Assembly (NCBI GenBank): GCA_963738445.1
Contig: CAVTWS010000004.1
Location: 186,001-250,000 of the forward strand
From: CAVTWS01 sp963738445
GTDB taxonomy: Bacteria > Actinomycetota > Acidimicrobiia > Acidimicrobiales > SHLQ01
DNA: 64,000 nt
Direction: 5' to 3'
Shown: positions 9,865 through 18,358 of the stretch, in pieces
Numbering within the stretch: position 1 is the first letter of the stretch
Layout of the letters: the number at the start of each line of letters is the position of its first letter
Notes under the pieces: model-generated
Told to the model about the DNA's origin: nothing
Databases searched by the model: none
Seen by the model: only the letters and a program-made list of their open reading frames with translations
Made by a program: the position numbers and the translations under genes

Positions 9865-9893
9865 CTCAAGCGATCACGTTACGTGGTCGATAC
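9865..9893 (+). promoter_or_regulatory. Sigma-28-like promoter P1 of the sigma gene
   Basis: CTCAAG, 15 bases, then GTCGATAC. The spacing and the CGATA core resemble the FliA/WhiG consensus (TAAA-N15-GCCGATAA). It lies about 140 bases before the sigma gene start. Confidence 0.55.
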
Positions 9894-9924
9894 ATAGGTG
9901 AAATACCCAATTCGGAACTTTCTG

Positions 9925-9953
9925 CTCAAGGAGTTCGCTCAACGCGCCGAGAA
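9925..9953 (+). promoter_or_regulatory. Sigma-28-like promoter P2 of the sigma gene
   Basis: CTCAAG, 15 bases, then GCCGAGAA. It is exactly 60 bases downstream of P1, and both are preceded by the same TG (TGCTCAAG). It would give a leader of about 45 bases containing a GGGG ribosome site. Confidence 0.55.
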
Positions 9954-10007
9954 CCTCGATCGCTGGATACTGCCGATTCTCGGCGAGCACGATTGGGGCG
10001 AAACAAC

Positions 10008-10892
10008 ATGGGCGAAGCGATGCCGGCCGATCTCGGTCAACTGATCGAGGCCAACCTTCCGTTGGTGAAGCACATCGTGTTTCAGGTTGCGGTGCACTTT
10101 CCGCGACACGTGGAGCGAGACGAGCTCGCCCGTGCCGGTGCGCTCGGGCTGGTGGAAGCGGCTCGCCGCTACGACGAGGCCCGGGGTGTGCCCTTCGAGC
10201 GGTTCGCGGCGCAACGTATCCGCGGCGCGATCCTCGACGCCGTTCGGGCCGCGGACTGGGCGCCGCGATCGGTTCGCACCCTGGCCCGCAAACTGGAGGC
10301 GGTCGAGCAGCGTCTGGCCACCGAGCTCGGCCGGGTACCGCAGCTGTCGGAGATGGCCGAAGCGCTCTCGATGACCACCGAGGAACTGAACCGGCTGCAG
10401 GATCGCATGTTCCGCTCGGTCGTCTTGGCCCTCGATCACGAGGTCACCGACGACATCGACGAGGACCTCACGCTGGTCGACGTGTTGACCGATCATCGCT
10501 CGGTCGAACCGCTCGAGGAGCTCGAGACCCGCGAGCTGCACGCCTATCTTCGAGACGCTGTGGTGCTCCTGCCCGAACGCCATCGCCTGGTCATCGTCGG
10601 CTACTTCCTCGAAGGTCGCACGTCCCAGGAGCTGGCGCGGTTCCTGGGCGTCACCGAGTCCCGAATCTCGCAGCTTCGTTCCGAAGCGCTGCTGATGCTC
10701 CGTGAAGGCATCGAAGCTCAGTACGACGCGTCACGTCCTCAGGTGGGCGATGTGTCGGGCCGCGTGGCCCGCCGCAAGGCCGTCTATGCCGACGCCATCG
10801 CCGATGCCAGCGAGTTCAATCACCGCATGGTTCGTCTGAACCTGGTGGAGTCGGGACCGGGCCCGATTCCGGTCGGTGGTCCGCTGAGCTGA
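10008..10892 (+). CDS. Sigma factor of the FliA/WhiG (sigma-28) type
   Basis: An alternative RNA polymerase sigma factor of 294 residues. Region 2 spans about residues 10-85 with RDELARAGALGLVEAARRYD and the FERFAAQRIRGAILDAVRA motif characteristic of the sigma-28 group. Region 3 follows (RLATELGRVPQLSEMAEAL), and region 4 near residues 185-235 has the helix-turn-helix LGVTESRISQLRSEAL. A tail of about 55 residues (RRKAVYADAIADASEF) is an addition. ATG 10008 follows GGGGCG at 7 bases. Two sigma-28-like promoters lie upstream, so it may activate itself. No flagellar genes are visible, so a developmental (WhiG-like) role or remote flagellar genes are both possible. Confidence 0.88.
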   Translation: MGEAMPADLGQLIEANLPLVKHIVFQVAVHFPRHVERDELARAGALGLVEAARRYDEARGVPFERFAAQRIRGAILDAVRAADWAPRSVRTLARKLEAVEQRLATELGRVPQLSEMAEALSMTTEELNRLQDRMFRSVVLALDHEVTDDIDEDLTLVDVLTDHRSVEPLEELETRELHAYLRDAVVLLPERHRLVIVGYFLEGRTSQELARFLGVTESRISQLRSEALLMLREGIEAQYDASRPQVGDVSGRVARRKAVYADAIADASEFNHRMVRLNLVESGPGPIPVGGPLS

Positions 10893-10970
10893 CGACGCTC
10901 GATCACGGGTACCTTCTGTCACGCCCCGCCGCCGAGAGGATCGGCCGGGTCGGGATGATCGGGAGGTCTG

Positions 10971-11600
10971 ATGCATCAGAGCGAGCAGTCCCTGAACGGG
11001 CCCGCCCGGGCCCGTTCCATCAGGGGCGTCCGATGGATGGTTGTGTCACTCGTGCTCGTGGTGGCGGGCGGGGCCGGCTGCTCGGGTGACGACGACGACT
11101 CCGTAGCGGAGGACACGCCGGCCGAGGTTCCCACCGATGTGCCGGTCGGAACTCCCGCCGAGCTCCCCGGGGTCCTCGAGTACGACGAGACCGACCAGGA
11201 CCACGTGAACGAACCGGTCGACTATGCGTTGTCGCCGCCTGTCGGGGGCAACCACTTTCAGGTATGGCAGAACTGCGGCTTCTACACCGAGCCGGTCCTC
11301 GACGAACAGGCGGTCCATTCGCTCGAGCACGGAGCGGTGTGGGTGACCTACAACCCGGAGCTCGTCGATGCGGACGATCTGACGGAGCTGGCTGAGGTGG
11401 CCGGCGCCCAGACCCATGTGCTGGTGAGCCCGTACGACCATGAGGCTCCGATGATCCTCACGGCGTGGAATCGCCAACAGATCCTGGAGACGATTGACGG
11501 TGAGGCCGTCGCCGACTTCATCCTTCAGTACCAGGAAGGTCCCCAGACCCCCGAGCCCGGCGCACCGTGCGAGGGCGGGGCGGGCGAACCGGAGGACTGA
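10971..11600 (+). CDS. DUF3105 lipoprotein
   Basis: A 209-residue exported protein. The N-terminus is basic, followed by a hydrophobic run ending in VVAGGAGC, a lipobox-like cleavage site at about residue 37, then an Asp/Glu/Pro-rich linker. The DUF3105 domain begins near LPGVLEYDETDQDHV and includes PPVGGNHFQVWQNCGFY and VHSLEHGAVWVTYNP, whose conserved histidines and cysteine suggest metal or redox chemistry that has not been established. GGGAGG sits 6 bases before ATG 10971. It probably acts on the outer face of the membrane. Confidence 0.85.
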   Translation: MHQSEQSLNGPARARSIRGVRWMVVSLVLVVAGGAGCSGDDDDSVAEDTPAEVPTDVPVGTPAELPGVLEYDETDQDHVNEPVDYALSPPVGGNHFQVWQNCGFYTEPVLDEQAVHSLEHGAVWVTYNPELVDADDLTELAEVAGAQTHVLVSPYDHEAPMILTAWNRQQILETIDGEAVADFILQYQEGPQTPEPGAPCEGGAGEPED

Positions 11601-11628
11601 GCTGGGCGGCTCGTTCGGGGTCGGTCGT

Positions 11629-12432
11629 TCACCCGGTGGTCAGCAGGGCAACCAGGTCGTCGTGGAGGGCGCCGTTGGTGGCCAGACCCGAACCGTGTCC
11701 GGCGCCCGGCCGACCATCGACGGCGGTGAATCGTCCGCCGGCTTCAGCGAGGATCACCGGCATGGGCGCGACGTCCCAGAGGCTGACCTCGGGGTCCACC
11801 ATGGCTTCGGCGCGACCCGTCGCTACGAGGGCGTAGCCGTAGGCGTCGCCCCAGGTGCGCACGATCAGGCCGGCGGCGAAGACGGCGTCGAGCTTCGAGC
11901 GGGACCAGTGGTCAACCCCGCTCGTCATCAGATAGCTGCCGGTCACAGTCGCCTCGACGGACACCCGGCAGAGATCGCCGTTCCAGTAGCAGCCACCGCC
12001 CCGGACGGCCCACACGGTCTCGTCGAGGGCCGGGAGGTGGATGACGCCGATCGCCGTTCCGTGATCGTCCTCCAGGGCCAGCAAGGTGGCATAGAGCGGG
12101 ACTCCCCGAGCGAACGACTTGGTGCCGTCGATGGGATCGACGATCCAGCGCCGCCCGCTCGAGCCGGCGCGGTCTCCATGCTCCTCGCCGACCAGGCCGT
12201 CCTCAGGTCGTTCATCGGCGAGGCGTCGGCTGACGTAGGTCTCGGCTTCGGTGTCGGCCTGGGTCACCGGCGTGCCGTCGGACTTGTGGCGCACCTCGAG
12301 CCCGGCGCCGCCATACCAGCCGAGGGTGATCTGCCCCGCGGCGAAGGCAATGTCGAGGGCGAGGGCGACATCGCGGGGGTCGACGACCGGCGGCGGGTCG
12401 GCGGTCGGGGCGGAGGGCGACGAACTGGTCAC
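11629..12432 (-). CDS. Inositol monophosphatase family phosphatase (HisN-like)
   Basis: A 267-residue metal-dependent phosphatase. The family motifs are present: GEEHG (first metal ligand, about residue 75), WIVDPIDGTKSF (DPxDGT, about residue 90) and WDVAPMPVILAEAGG near residue 215. The pattern and length fit actinobacterial histidinol-phosphatase HisN, but inositol or other sugar monophosphates cannot be excluded and no histidine genes are nearby. GTG 12432 is chosen because TACCAT ends 6 bases upstream and longer frames add Arg-rich sequence. The gene is convergent with the DUF3105 gene. Confidence 0.85.
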   Translation of the reverse strand: MTSSSPSAPTADPPPVVDPRDVALALDIAFAAGQITLGWYGGAGLEVRHKSDGTPVTQADTEAETYVSRRLADERPEDGLVGEEHGDRAGSSGRRWIVDPIDGTKSFARGVPLYATLLALEDDHGTAIGVIHLPALDETVWAVRGGGCYWNGDLCRVSVEATVTGSYLMTSGVDHWSRSKLDAVFAAGLIVRTWGDAYGYALVATGRAEAMVDPEVSLWDVAPMPVILAEAGGRFTAVDGRPGAGHGSGLATNGALHDDLVALLTTG

Positions 12433-12438
12433 CCTGGG

Positions 12439-12444
12439 ATGGTA
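12439..12444 (-). promoter_or_regulatory. -10 element, leaderless start of the phosphatase gene
   Basis: On the minus strand TACCAT is followed by CCCAGG and then the GTG start, a 6-base gap that implies a leaderless transcript. Confidence 0.5.
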
Positions 12445-12460
12445 GGCCCGGGGCTGTTGG

Positions 12461-13258
12461 TCAGCCGGCCTTCGGCGGCCAGGGGAAGAAGGCCGAGGTG
12501 CGGGCGATGTAGGCCTCGTAGCCCGGCCGCCGTTGGTGGATCGACTTCTCCAGCAGCGCGACACCCGAGACCCGGGTCAGCAGCACGGTCATGACGAGGG
12601 GTCCGATGATGCCGGCCCGGCCGAGGGCGGTGTCGGCGGCGACGAGGTAGAGGCCCCACCACACGCAGAAGTCGCCGAAGTAGTTCGGGTGCCGCGTGTA
12701 GCGCCACAACCCCTGGTCCATGACGCGGCCTTGGTTGGCGGGGTCGGCCTTGAACCGGGCGAGTTGGCGATCGCCGACGGATTCGAACACGAGCCCGACG
12801 AACCACAGGCCCACGCCGAGCCCGGTGACGGGGCCGAGGTGGTCCGGGTTGGGGTCGGAGCTGGCCAGTTGCACCGGCAGTGACACGACCCAGATCAGGG
12901 CTCCCTGAAGGGCGAACACGGTGACGAGGCTGATCGGGCCGAAACGCACTCCGTGGTGTCGGCGCATGGCCTGATAGCGGAAGTCCTCGTGGCGGATGCC
13001 GTTGCGCCACGCCAGGTAGAGGGCCAGGCGCAGCCCCCAGACGGCGGTCAGTCCGGCGAGCAGCACGCGGCGGGTGTCGTGACCGGCTCCGGTGGCGAGG
13101 GTCACCCCGGCGACGACCACGAATCCGAGGCCCCACACGATGTCCACGATGCTGGCGTTGACCAGGCGAAGACTCACCAGCCACGTGACGATCATGAGCG
13201 CGGCGATCACGAAGGCGGTGACACCCAGGAGCGAGCCGGTGGAGATGGCGATCGTCAC
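12461..13258 (-). CDS. DUF1295 / steroid 5-alpha-reductase-like membrane protein
   Basis: A 265-residue integral membrane protein with about seven hydrophobic segments. The DUF1295 signatures are present: SIVDIVWGLGFV, VWGLRLALYLAWRN and, near the C-terminus, QGLWRYTRHPNYFGDFCVWWG followed by PGYEAYIARTSAFFPWPP. The RHPNYFGD block is shared with isoprenylcysteine methyltransferase and 5-alpha-reductase families and binds the cofactor there. The substrate is unknown, probably a lipid or sterol-like molecule. GTG 13258 is supported by TAGGTT 7 bases upstream. Confidence 0.85.
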   Translation of the reverse strand: MTIAISTGSLLGVTAFVIAALMIVTWLVSLRLVNASIVDIVWGLGFVVVAGVTLATGAGHDTRRVLLAGLTAVWGLRLALYLAWRNGIRHEDFRYQAMRRHHGVRFGPISLVTVFALQGALIWVVSLPVQLASSDPNPDHLGPVTGLGVGLWFVGLVFESVGDRQLARFKADPANQGRVMDQGLWRYTRHPNYFGDFCVWWGLYLVAADTALGRAGIIGPLVMTVLLTRVSGVALLEKSIHQRRPGYEAYIARTSAFFPWPPKAG

Positions 13259-13265
13259 GGCGCGA

Positions 13266-13271
13266 AACCTA
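13266..13271 (-). promoter_or_regulatory. -10 element, leaderless start of DUF1295 gene
   Basis: On the minus strand TAGGTT is followed by seven bases (TCGCGCC) and the GTG start at 13258. Confidence 0.5.
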
Positions 13272-13325
13272 CCGGGTGGTGAGCCCAGGCGGGCTGGAGT
13301 CCAGACACCGTGGCGCTGCGGCATC

Positions 13326-13331
13326 TACGAT
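13326..13331 (+). promoter_or_regulatory. -10 element, leaderless start of glgC
   Basis: TACGAT is followed by CCGGAC and then GTG 13338. It faces the opposite-strand TAGGTT about 55 bases away, so the two promoters are divergent. Confidence 0.5.
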
Positions 13332-13337
13332 CCGGAC

Positions 13338-14642
13338 GTGCCCACCTTCCGTGCTCGTGCGCTACGTCCTCGAACACTTTCGATGGTCCTCGCCGGAGGT
13401 GAGGGCAAGCGTCTGCTGCCCCTGACCCTCGACCGGGCCAAGCCGGCGGTGCCCTTCGGCGGCCACTACCGTCTGATCGACTTCGCCCTGTCGAACCTCG
13501 TGAACGGTGGCTACCGCCAGATCGTCGTGTTGACGCAATACAAGAGCCACAGCCTCGACGTGCACATCTCGCGGACCTGGCGGCTGTCGGCCATGCTCGG
13601 CAACTACGTCACGTCGGTCCCGGCGCAGATGCGGAAAGGACCGCGTTGGTTCCTCGGGTCGGCCGATGCCCTGTTCCAGAACCTGAACCTCATCGAGGAC
13701 GAGCGGCCCTCGCACGTGTTCGTGTTCGGCGCCGATCACATCTATCGCATCGATCCGCGCCAGATGCTCGACCAGCACCTCGACTCGGGGGCGGGTGTGA
13801 CCGTGGCGGCGATCCGGGTCCCGATCGAGACGGCGAACCAGTTCGGCATCATCGAGCTGGGACAGGGCACCGAGATCGCCGCGTTCCGCGAGAAGCCCCG
13901 TGACGCCGTGGGACTCGCCGATGATCCGAGCCACGTGCTGGCCAGCATGGGCAACTATGTGTTCGATGCCGATGTGCTGGTCGACATCTTGCACCGGGAC
14001 TCCGTGTCGGATTCGCGCCACGACCTCGGCGGCGACCTGATTCCGCGGTTGGTGAGCGAGCATGTCGCGCACGTCTATGACTTCACGGAGAACGAGGTCC
14101 CGGGCGAGACGGATCGGGACCGTCACTACTGGCGTGATGTCGGCACGCTCGACGCCTACTACGAGGCTCAAATGGACCTGGTGGCCCCTCACCCGATCTT
14201 CAACCTGTACAACGATCGGTGGCCCATCTACACGGCCGCCTCGACCAACCCGCCGGCCAAACTCGTCGTCGATGGCCATTTCGGTCCGAGCCAGATCGAG
14301 AACTCGATGCTGTCGAACGGGGTGATCGTCTCGGGCGCCACCGTGCGCAACTCGGTGCTGTCGCCCGGCGTACGGGTCGAGGCCGGGGCCGTGGTCGACG
14401 GTTGCGTGCTTCTCGATCGGGTGCACGTCGGGAGCTCGGCGCGACTCACCCGCAGCATCATCGACAAGAACGTGGTCGTGCCGGACGGCCGGGTCATCGG
14501 CGGTGATCGCGCCACCGATGTCATGAGCTTCGAGGTGTCAGAGGGCGGGGTCGTCGTGGTACCGAAGAGCTACTCGTTCGAGGCCGCGGCGGAGGGCGGC
14601 TCGTTCGCGTCGGTCGCCGAGCAACCGGACCGCGAGCTCTGA
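13338..14642 (+). CDS. glgC: Glucose-1-phosphate adenylyltransferase
   Basis: GlgC makes ADP-glucose from ATP and glucose-1-phosphate, the committed step of bacterial glycogen synthesis. The protein is 434 residues. The nucleotide-binding loop VLAGGEGKRLLPLTLDRAKPA is near residue 17, FVFGADHIYRID carries the catalytic Asp, and FREKP and the sugar-site GTLDAYYEAQMDL follow. The C-terminal third is a left-handed beta helix of hexapeptide repeats (NSMLSNGVIVSGATVRNSVL). GTG 13338 is preferred on the basis of the TACGAT hexamer. glgA lies convergently downstream, giving the two core glycogen enzymes side by side. Confidence 0.95.
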   Translation: MPTFRARALRPRTLSMVLAGGEGKRLLPLTLDRAKPAVPFGGHYRLIDFALSNLVNGGYRQIVVLTQYKSHSLDVHISRTWRLSAMLGNYVTSVPAQMRKGPRWFLGSADALFQNLNLIEDERPSHVFVFGADHIYRIDPRQMLDQHLDSGAGVTVAAIRVPIETANQFGIIELGQGTEIAAFREKPRDAVGLADDPSHVLASMGNYVFDADVLVDILHRDSVSDSRHDLGGDLIPRLVSEHVAHVYDFTENEVPGETDRDRHYWRDVGTLDAYYEAQMDLVAPHPIFNLYNDRWPIYTAASTNPPAKLVVDGHFGPSQIENSMLSNGVIVSGATVRNSVLSPGVRVEAGAVVDGCVLLDRVHVGSSARLTRSIIDKNVVVPDGRVIGGDRATDVMSFEVSEGGVVVVPKSYSFEAAAEGGSFASVAEQPDREL

Positions 14643-14824
14643 GGAGGATCACCCTCACTCGGTCGCTGCGCTCCCTCCGTTCGGGCGAGTTTTCTGGGGA
14701 TGCCGGCTTCGCCGACGCCCACTGTTGCTGCGCCGGGATGGCCGAGCCACACCGGCGCAGGGTCGACATCGGTCCCCGCGGCGCCCGGCGTCGTCGACCG
14801 CCGCGATTCTCATCGTTCGATGGT

Positions 14825-14841
14825 CGCCCCCGCCAGGGGCG
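14825..14841. terminator. Hairpin in the gap between convergent glgC and glgA
   Basis: The 234-base gap 14643-14876 holds no gene I can support. Near its right end CGCCCC and GGGGCG form a 6-base-pair stem around a five-base loop, without a T run. The left part has a compact GC-rich stretch (14656-14692) of alternating CTCG/CGAG-like words resembling intergenic repeat DNA. Confidence 0.35.
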
Positions 14842-14876
14842 GTGGGGGATCTGTGACCGACTGACGACACCTGGGC

Positions 14877-16263
14877 TCAGCGGCCGGCGAGGAGCGCTTC
14901 GTAGATCTCGATGTGCTGGCCGGCGGGCGTGGCCCAGGACCAGTCGGCGGACATGCCCCGTTCGATGATCGCCGTCCTGCGACGGGGGGTGCGCCAGGCC
15001 CTGACGGCGCGATGCAACGCGTCGAGAAGATCGATGTCCCGGGCGGCGCCGGCGACGAATCCGGTTCCGAGATCCGCGTGGGCGTCGTCGTCGATCACGG
15101 TGTCGTGTAGACCGCCGACGTCGGTGACCACCGGAATCGTGCCGTAGGCCATCGCCTGCATCTGGGCCAGGCCGCAAGGCTCGAACCGGCTGGGCATGGC
15201 GAAGAGGTCGGCGCCGGCGAAGATTCGGTGGCCGAACCCGAGGTCGTAGCCCTCCGAGAACGACACCCGCTCGGGATGGGTGGCCGCCAGGTGGTGGAGG
15301 CGTTCGGCGACACGGCGCTGTCCCGCTCCCAGCACGACCAGGCGCGCCCCGATGCCGGGGAGCAGGTGGGCGATGTCGGTGAGCAGATCGATGCCTTTCT
15401 GATCGACCAGTCGAGAGACCACGCCGATGATCGGTTCCTTCGTGGTGGTGGCCCAGCCGACCTCGCGGCAGCAGTGCGCGTCGGCACTTCTTCTTCCCCG
15501 CCAGGGAGGTGGCGCCGTAGCGGGCAGCGAGGTGTGGGTCGGTGGTCGGACCCCACTCCGTGGTGTCGATGCCGTTGCGGATGCCCGTGAGGTGGTCGCC
15601 GCGCGCCCGGAGCTCGTGATCGAGGCCCATACCCGTCTCGGGCCGGACGATCTCGCGGGCGTAGGTGGGGCTGACGGTCAGGACCCGGTCGGCGCGACGG
15701 ATGGCTCCCAGCAACGGGTTGATCGATCCCCACCACTCGTAGCTGTCGCGGTGAAAGGGAAGCCGATCGAGCAACCACGGGCCGTCGGTGCCCTGGTAGC
15801 CGAGGGTGTGGATGGTGAGGACGATCGGCGGTGGCGCCGCCAGGAAGGCCGGGACGGTGCCCACGTGCCAGTCGTTGAGATGGACCAGATCGGGCTGGCC
15901 ATCATCGATGAGGCGGGCGACCGCCGCCGAGAACGCCAGGAATCGATGGCCGTTGTCCGGCCAGCCGTCGCCGTTGGCGTCGACGTACGGGTGGGGCTTG
16001 TCGATGCCGGCGCCGCCGACGAGGGTGACCGGCCCGAAACCGTCGAGTGAGCCCCGTCGGACGTACATCGGGTCGGCCCACGGGGCGACCGTGGGGGCGG
16101 ACGCCACTTCGTCATCGAGGGTCACGCCCCGGTAGTCGGGCACGATCACTTCGACATCGACCCCCGCGGCTCGCAACGCTCGCACCAGGCCGCCCGCGGC
16201 CTCGGCCAAGCCTCCGACGCGAGCGAGAGGAGACAGCTCGGCGGTGGCGAACACGACGTGCAC
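14877..16263 (-). CDS. glgA: Glycogen synthase (GT5), frame broken by one extra base
   Basis: A starch/glycogen synthase that extends alpha-1,4-glucan from ADP-glucose. The N-terminal Rossmann domain starts HVVFATAELSPLARVGGLAEA, where the RVGGL loop matches the KxGGL substrate motif. The C-terminal domain has VSRLVDQKGIDLL and SRFEPCGLAQMQAMAYG, the family hallmark. The reading frame shifts near base 15467. Removing one C restores LLREVGWATTTKEPIIGVVSRL and gives 461 residues, normal for the family. I regard the shift as a sequence error. GTG 16263 is supported by TACCCT 7 bases upstream. It is paired with glgC. Confidence 0.92.
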
Positions 16264-16270
16264 GCCGGAC

Positions 16271-16276
16271 AGGGTA
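16271..16276 (-). promoter_or_regulatory. -10 element, leaderless start of glgA
   Basis: On the minus strand TACCCT is followed by GTCCGGC and then the GTG start at 16263. Confidence 0.5.
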
Positions 16277-16306
16277 CGAGCGCGAGCCGGGGACCGCTCC
16301 CAGGGC

Positions 16307-16762
16307 TCAGCGAAGGATGCGGGGCTCCGGGGGAGCATCGACGAAGATGCCGCCTTCGCGGACGATCGCGTCGACCACCGGCATCATGACGAGCCAGGTG
16401 ACCAAGGCAAGCACCGCGCACCACACGAGGAACCGGATCGCGAGCCATGCGTGGGCACCCGTCAGGGACAGCTCGGGTCGCCGATTCGATGGGCTCCAGC
16501 GCCCGAAGAGTCCGAGCGGCAGCATGGCCCAACCGCTGGTCGCGCCGATCGCGAGCTGGCCACCGGCCCAGAGCGCACCAACGGCGACCTGACCGAACAC
16601 CAGGCCGCCCACGGCGATCTGTCCGATCGCGATCACCCCCCGTGCACCTTGGCCGATGGCGATCACGCCGGTCGCGAGTTGCCCGATGGCGATGATGCCG
16701 GTGGGGGCGGCACCGAACGCGAACACGCCGACCGGCTCCACTCCCACCGCGATGATGCGCAC
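16307..16762 (-). CDS. Membrane protein with GVIAIGQ-type repeats
   Basis: A 151-residue protein I do not recognise by name. Residues 1-75 are a run of about nine short repeats of the form xxGVIAIGQ (GIIAIGQ, GVIAIGQ twice in identical form, GGLVFGQ), without charged residues except an occasional Arg. Residues 100-130 hold a clear hydrophobic helix (FLVWCAVLALVTWLVMMPV). A periodic glycine/isoleucine repeat could form a beta solenoid or a glycine-zipper helix bundle. It lies on the minus strand 44 bases upstream of glgA, possibly in the same transcription unit. Confidence 0.7.
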   Translation of the reverse strand: MRIIAVGVEPVGVFAFGAAPTGIIAIGQLATGVIAIGQGARGVIAIGQIAVGGLVFGQVAVGALWAGGQLAIGATSGWAMLPLGLFGRWSPSNRRPELSLTGAHAWLAIRFLVWCAVLALVTWLVMMPVVDAIVREGGIFVDAPPEPRILR

Positions 16763-16831
16763 GAGCGCTCACCCTACGCGCCGATTCCCGGGCGGACCGT
16801 CATCGTCGGTCGGGCTGCGGTGGCCGGTCGG

Positions 16832-16837
16832 TAGGGT
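16832..16837 (+). promoter_or_regulatory. -10 element, leaderless start of the nucleotidase gene
   Basis: TAGGGT is followed by GCAGCG and then ATG 16844, a 6-base gap. Confidence 0.5.
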
Positions 16838-16843
16838 GCAGCG

Positions 16844-18295
16844 ATGGACGGCACCGAAGCGTCGAGGCACGAGCGTGGCGTTTTCTGCAACCGGACGTTG
16901 AACCTCCGGGCGATCCGTGCCATCGGCTACGACATGGACTACACGCTGGTCCACTACCGAGCCGATGCGTGGGAGCGACTGGCGTTCGATTCCGCCAGGT
17001 TGCTACTGGCCGATCAGGGCTGGCCGGTGGCCGATCTCGCGTTCGACATCGATTCCCTGTCGCAGGGCCTGACCTTCGATCTCGAGCTGGGCAACCTCGT
17101 CAAGGCCACCCGGTTCGGCTACGTGATTCGTGCTCAGCACGGCGAGCGGATGTTGCCGTACGACGAGCTCCGTGAGGCGTACGGTTCCGCCTACGTCGAC
17201 CTGGCCGAGCCCCGCTACGACTTCATGAACACGTTGTTCTCGTTGTCGGTGGCGTCGTTGTACACGCAACTCATCCAGCCGTTGGAGGAACGTCAGCTTC
17301 CGGGAGTCCTCGGTTATGACGAGCTGTATCACGCTGTCAACGCGGCGCTCGACATGTCGCACGCCCCCGGTCGGATCAAGGCTGAGATCGCCTTGCGCCC
17401 GGACGACTTCGTCGAGACCGACCCGGATGTGGTGACCACCCTGCTCGACCAACGGGCTGCGGGCAAGAAGGTGCTGCTCATCACGAACTCGGAGTGGCGG
17501 TACACCGAGCAGATGATGCGGCACACGTTCGATCCGGTGCTGACCCCGCCCATGACGTGGCGCGACGTCTTCGACATCGTCATCGTGGCCGCAGCCAAGC
17601 CCGCGTTCTTCTCCGGTCGGCGCCCCGTCTATCGACTCGTCGACGAGGAGCGTGGCTTGCTCGAGTCGCACCAGGGCTTGCTCGAACCCGGGCAGGTGTA
17701 CGTCGGCGGCGACGCCCAGTTGGTCGAGGCCAGCCTTGGCCTCACCGGCGACGAACTGCTCTACGTCGGGGACCACCTGTTCGGCGACGTGCACGTGTCG
17801 AAGGCGATGCTCCGGTGGCGCACCGCGCTCATTCTGCGGGAGCTCGAGAACGAGATCCGCAGTGTCGAGGGCTTCGCGCAACAGGGCCGGCTGCTGTCGG
17901 AGCGCATGGCCGTGAAGACGACGCTCGAGGAGCGTCTGGCGCAGCTGCGCCTGGCTCGTCTGCGGCGCCGCACCCCTCACGCCGACGCGCCGACCGTCGA
18001 TCCCGGGGGCCGCCCGATCGACCTGTCCCGGCTCGACGCCGACATCGGCGAGGTCAACCGTCGGTTGGCGGAGCTCGACGACGACATCTCGCCGCTGGCT
18101 CGAGCGTCGAGCGAGTTGGGCAACCCGACCTGGGGTCTGCTCCTTCGAGCAGGGAGCGACAAGAGCCTCATGGCGCGCCAGATCGAACGCCACGCCGACG
18201 TGTACACGTCGCGGGTGTCGAACTTCCTCGCCGTGACGCCGTACGCCTATCTGCGGGCGACGCGCACGAACCTCCCGCACGACCGCCCGGAGTAG
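16844..18295 (+). CDS. HAD-superfamily 5'-nucleotidase (cN-II-like)
   Basis: A 483-residue haloacid dehalogenase-type phosphatase of the IMP/GMP-specific 5'-nucleotidase family. HAD motif I is IGYDMDYTLVHY at about residues 27-38, with both catalytic Asp residues. Motif II is VLLITNSEWRYTEQMM (Thr-Asn-Ser), and motif III/IV is the VYVGGDA and LLYVGDHLFGDVHVSK segments with the metal-binding Asp pair. A coiled, Arg-rich C-terminal region (ERLAQLRLARLRRR) follows. It probably dephosphorylates purine mononucleotides in the cytoplasm. ATG 16844 is supported by the upstream TAGGGT. Confidence 0.88.
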   Translation: MDGTEASRHERGVFCNRTLNLRAIRAIGYDMDYTLVHYRADAWERLAFDSARLLLADQGWPVADLAFDIDSLSQGLTFDLELGNLVKATRFGYVIRAQHGERMLPYDELREAYGSAYVDLAEPRYDFMNTLFSLSVASLYTQLIQPLEERQLPGVLGYDELYHAVNAALDMSHAPGRIKAEIALRPDDFVETDPDVVTTLLDQRAAGKKVLLITNSEWRYTEQMMRHTFDPVLTPPMTWRDVFDIVIVAAAKPAFFSGRRPVYRLVDEERGLLESHQGLLEPGQVYVGGDAQLVEASLGLTGDELLYVGDHLFGDVHVSKAMLRWRTALILRELENEIRSVEGFAQQGRLLSERMAVKTTLEERLAQLRLARLRRRTPHADAPTVDPGGRPIDLSRLDADIGEVNRRLAELDDDISPLARASSELGNPTWGLLLRAGSDKSLMARQIERHADVYTSRVSNFLAVTPYAYLRATRTNLPHDRPE

Positions 18296-18331
18296 CTGCC
18301 CCGGTCGGCTGGCCGCGCGCGGCTCGATGCG

Positions 18332-18357
18332 GGGGCCCTCTTTGCCGCCTGGGCCCC
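18332..18357. terminator. Hairpin between convergent genes
   Basis: GGGGCCC and GGGCCCC form a perfect 7-base-pair stem around a 12-base loop, in the 63-base gap between two convergent genes. It could end transcription from both sides. There is no clear T run. Confidence 0.4.
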
Positions 18358-18358
18358 G

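Noticed and set aside
14521..15400. Arg-rich continuation of the glgA first frame to 14521
   Set aside because: After the break this frame is low-complexity Arg/His/Gly sequence; the family sequence continues in the other frame to 14877.
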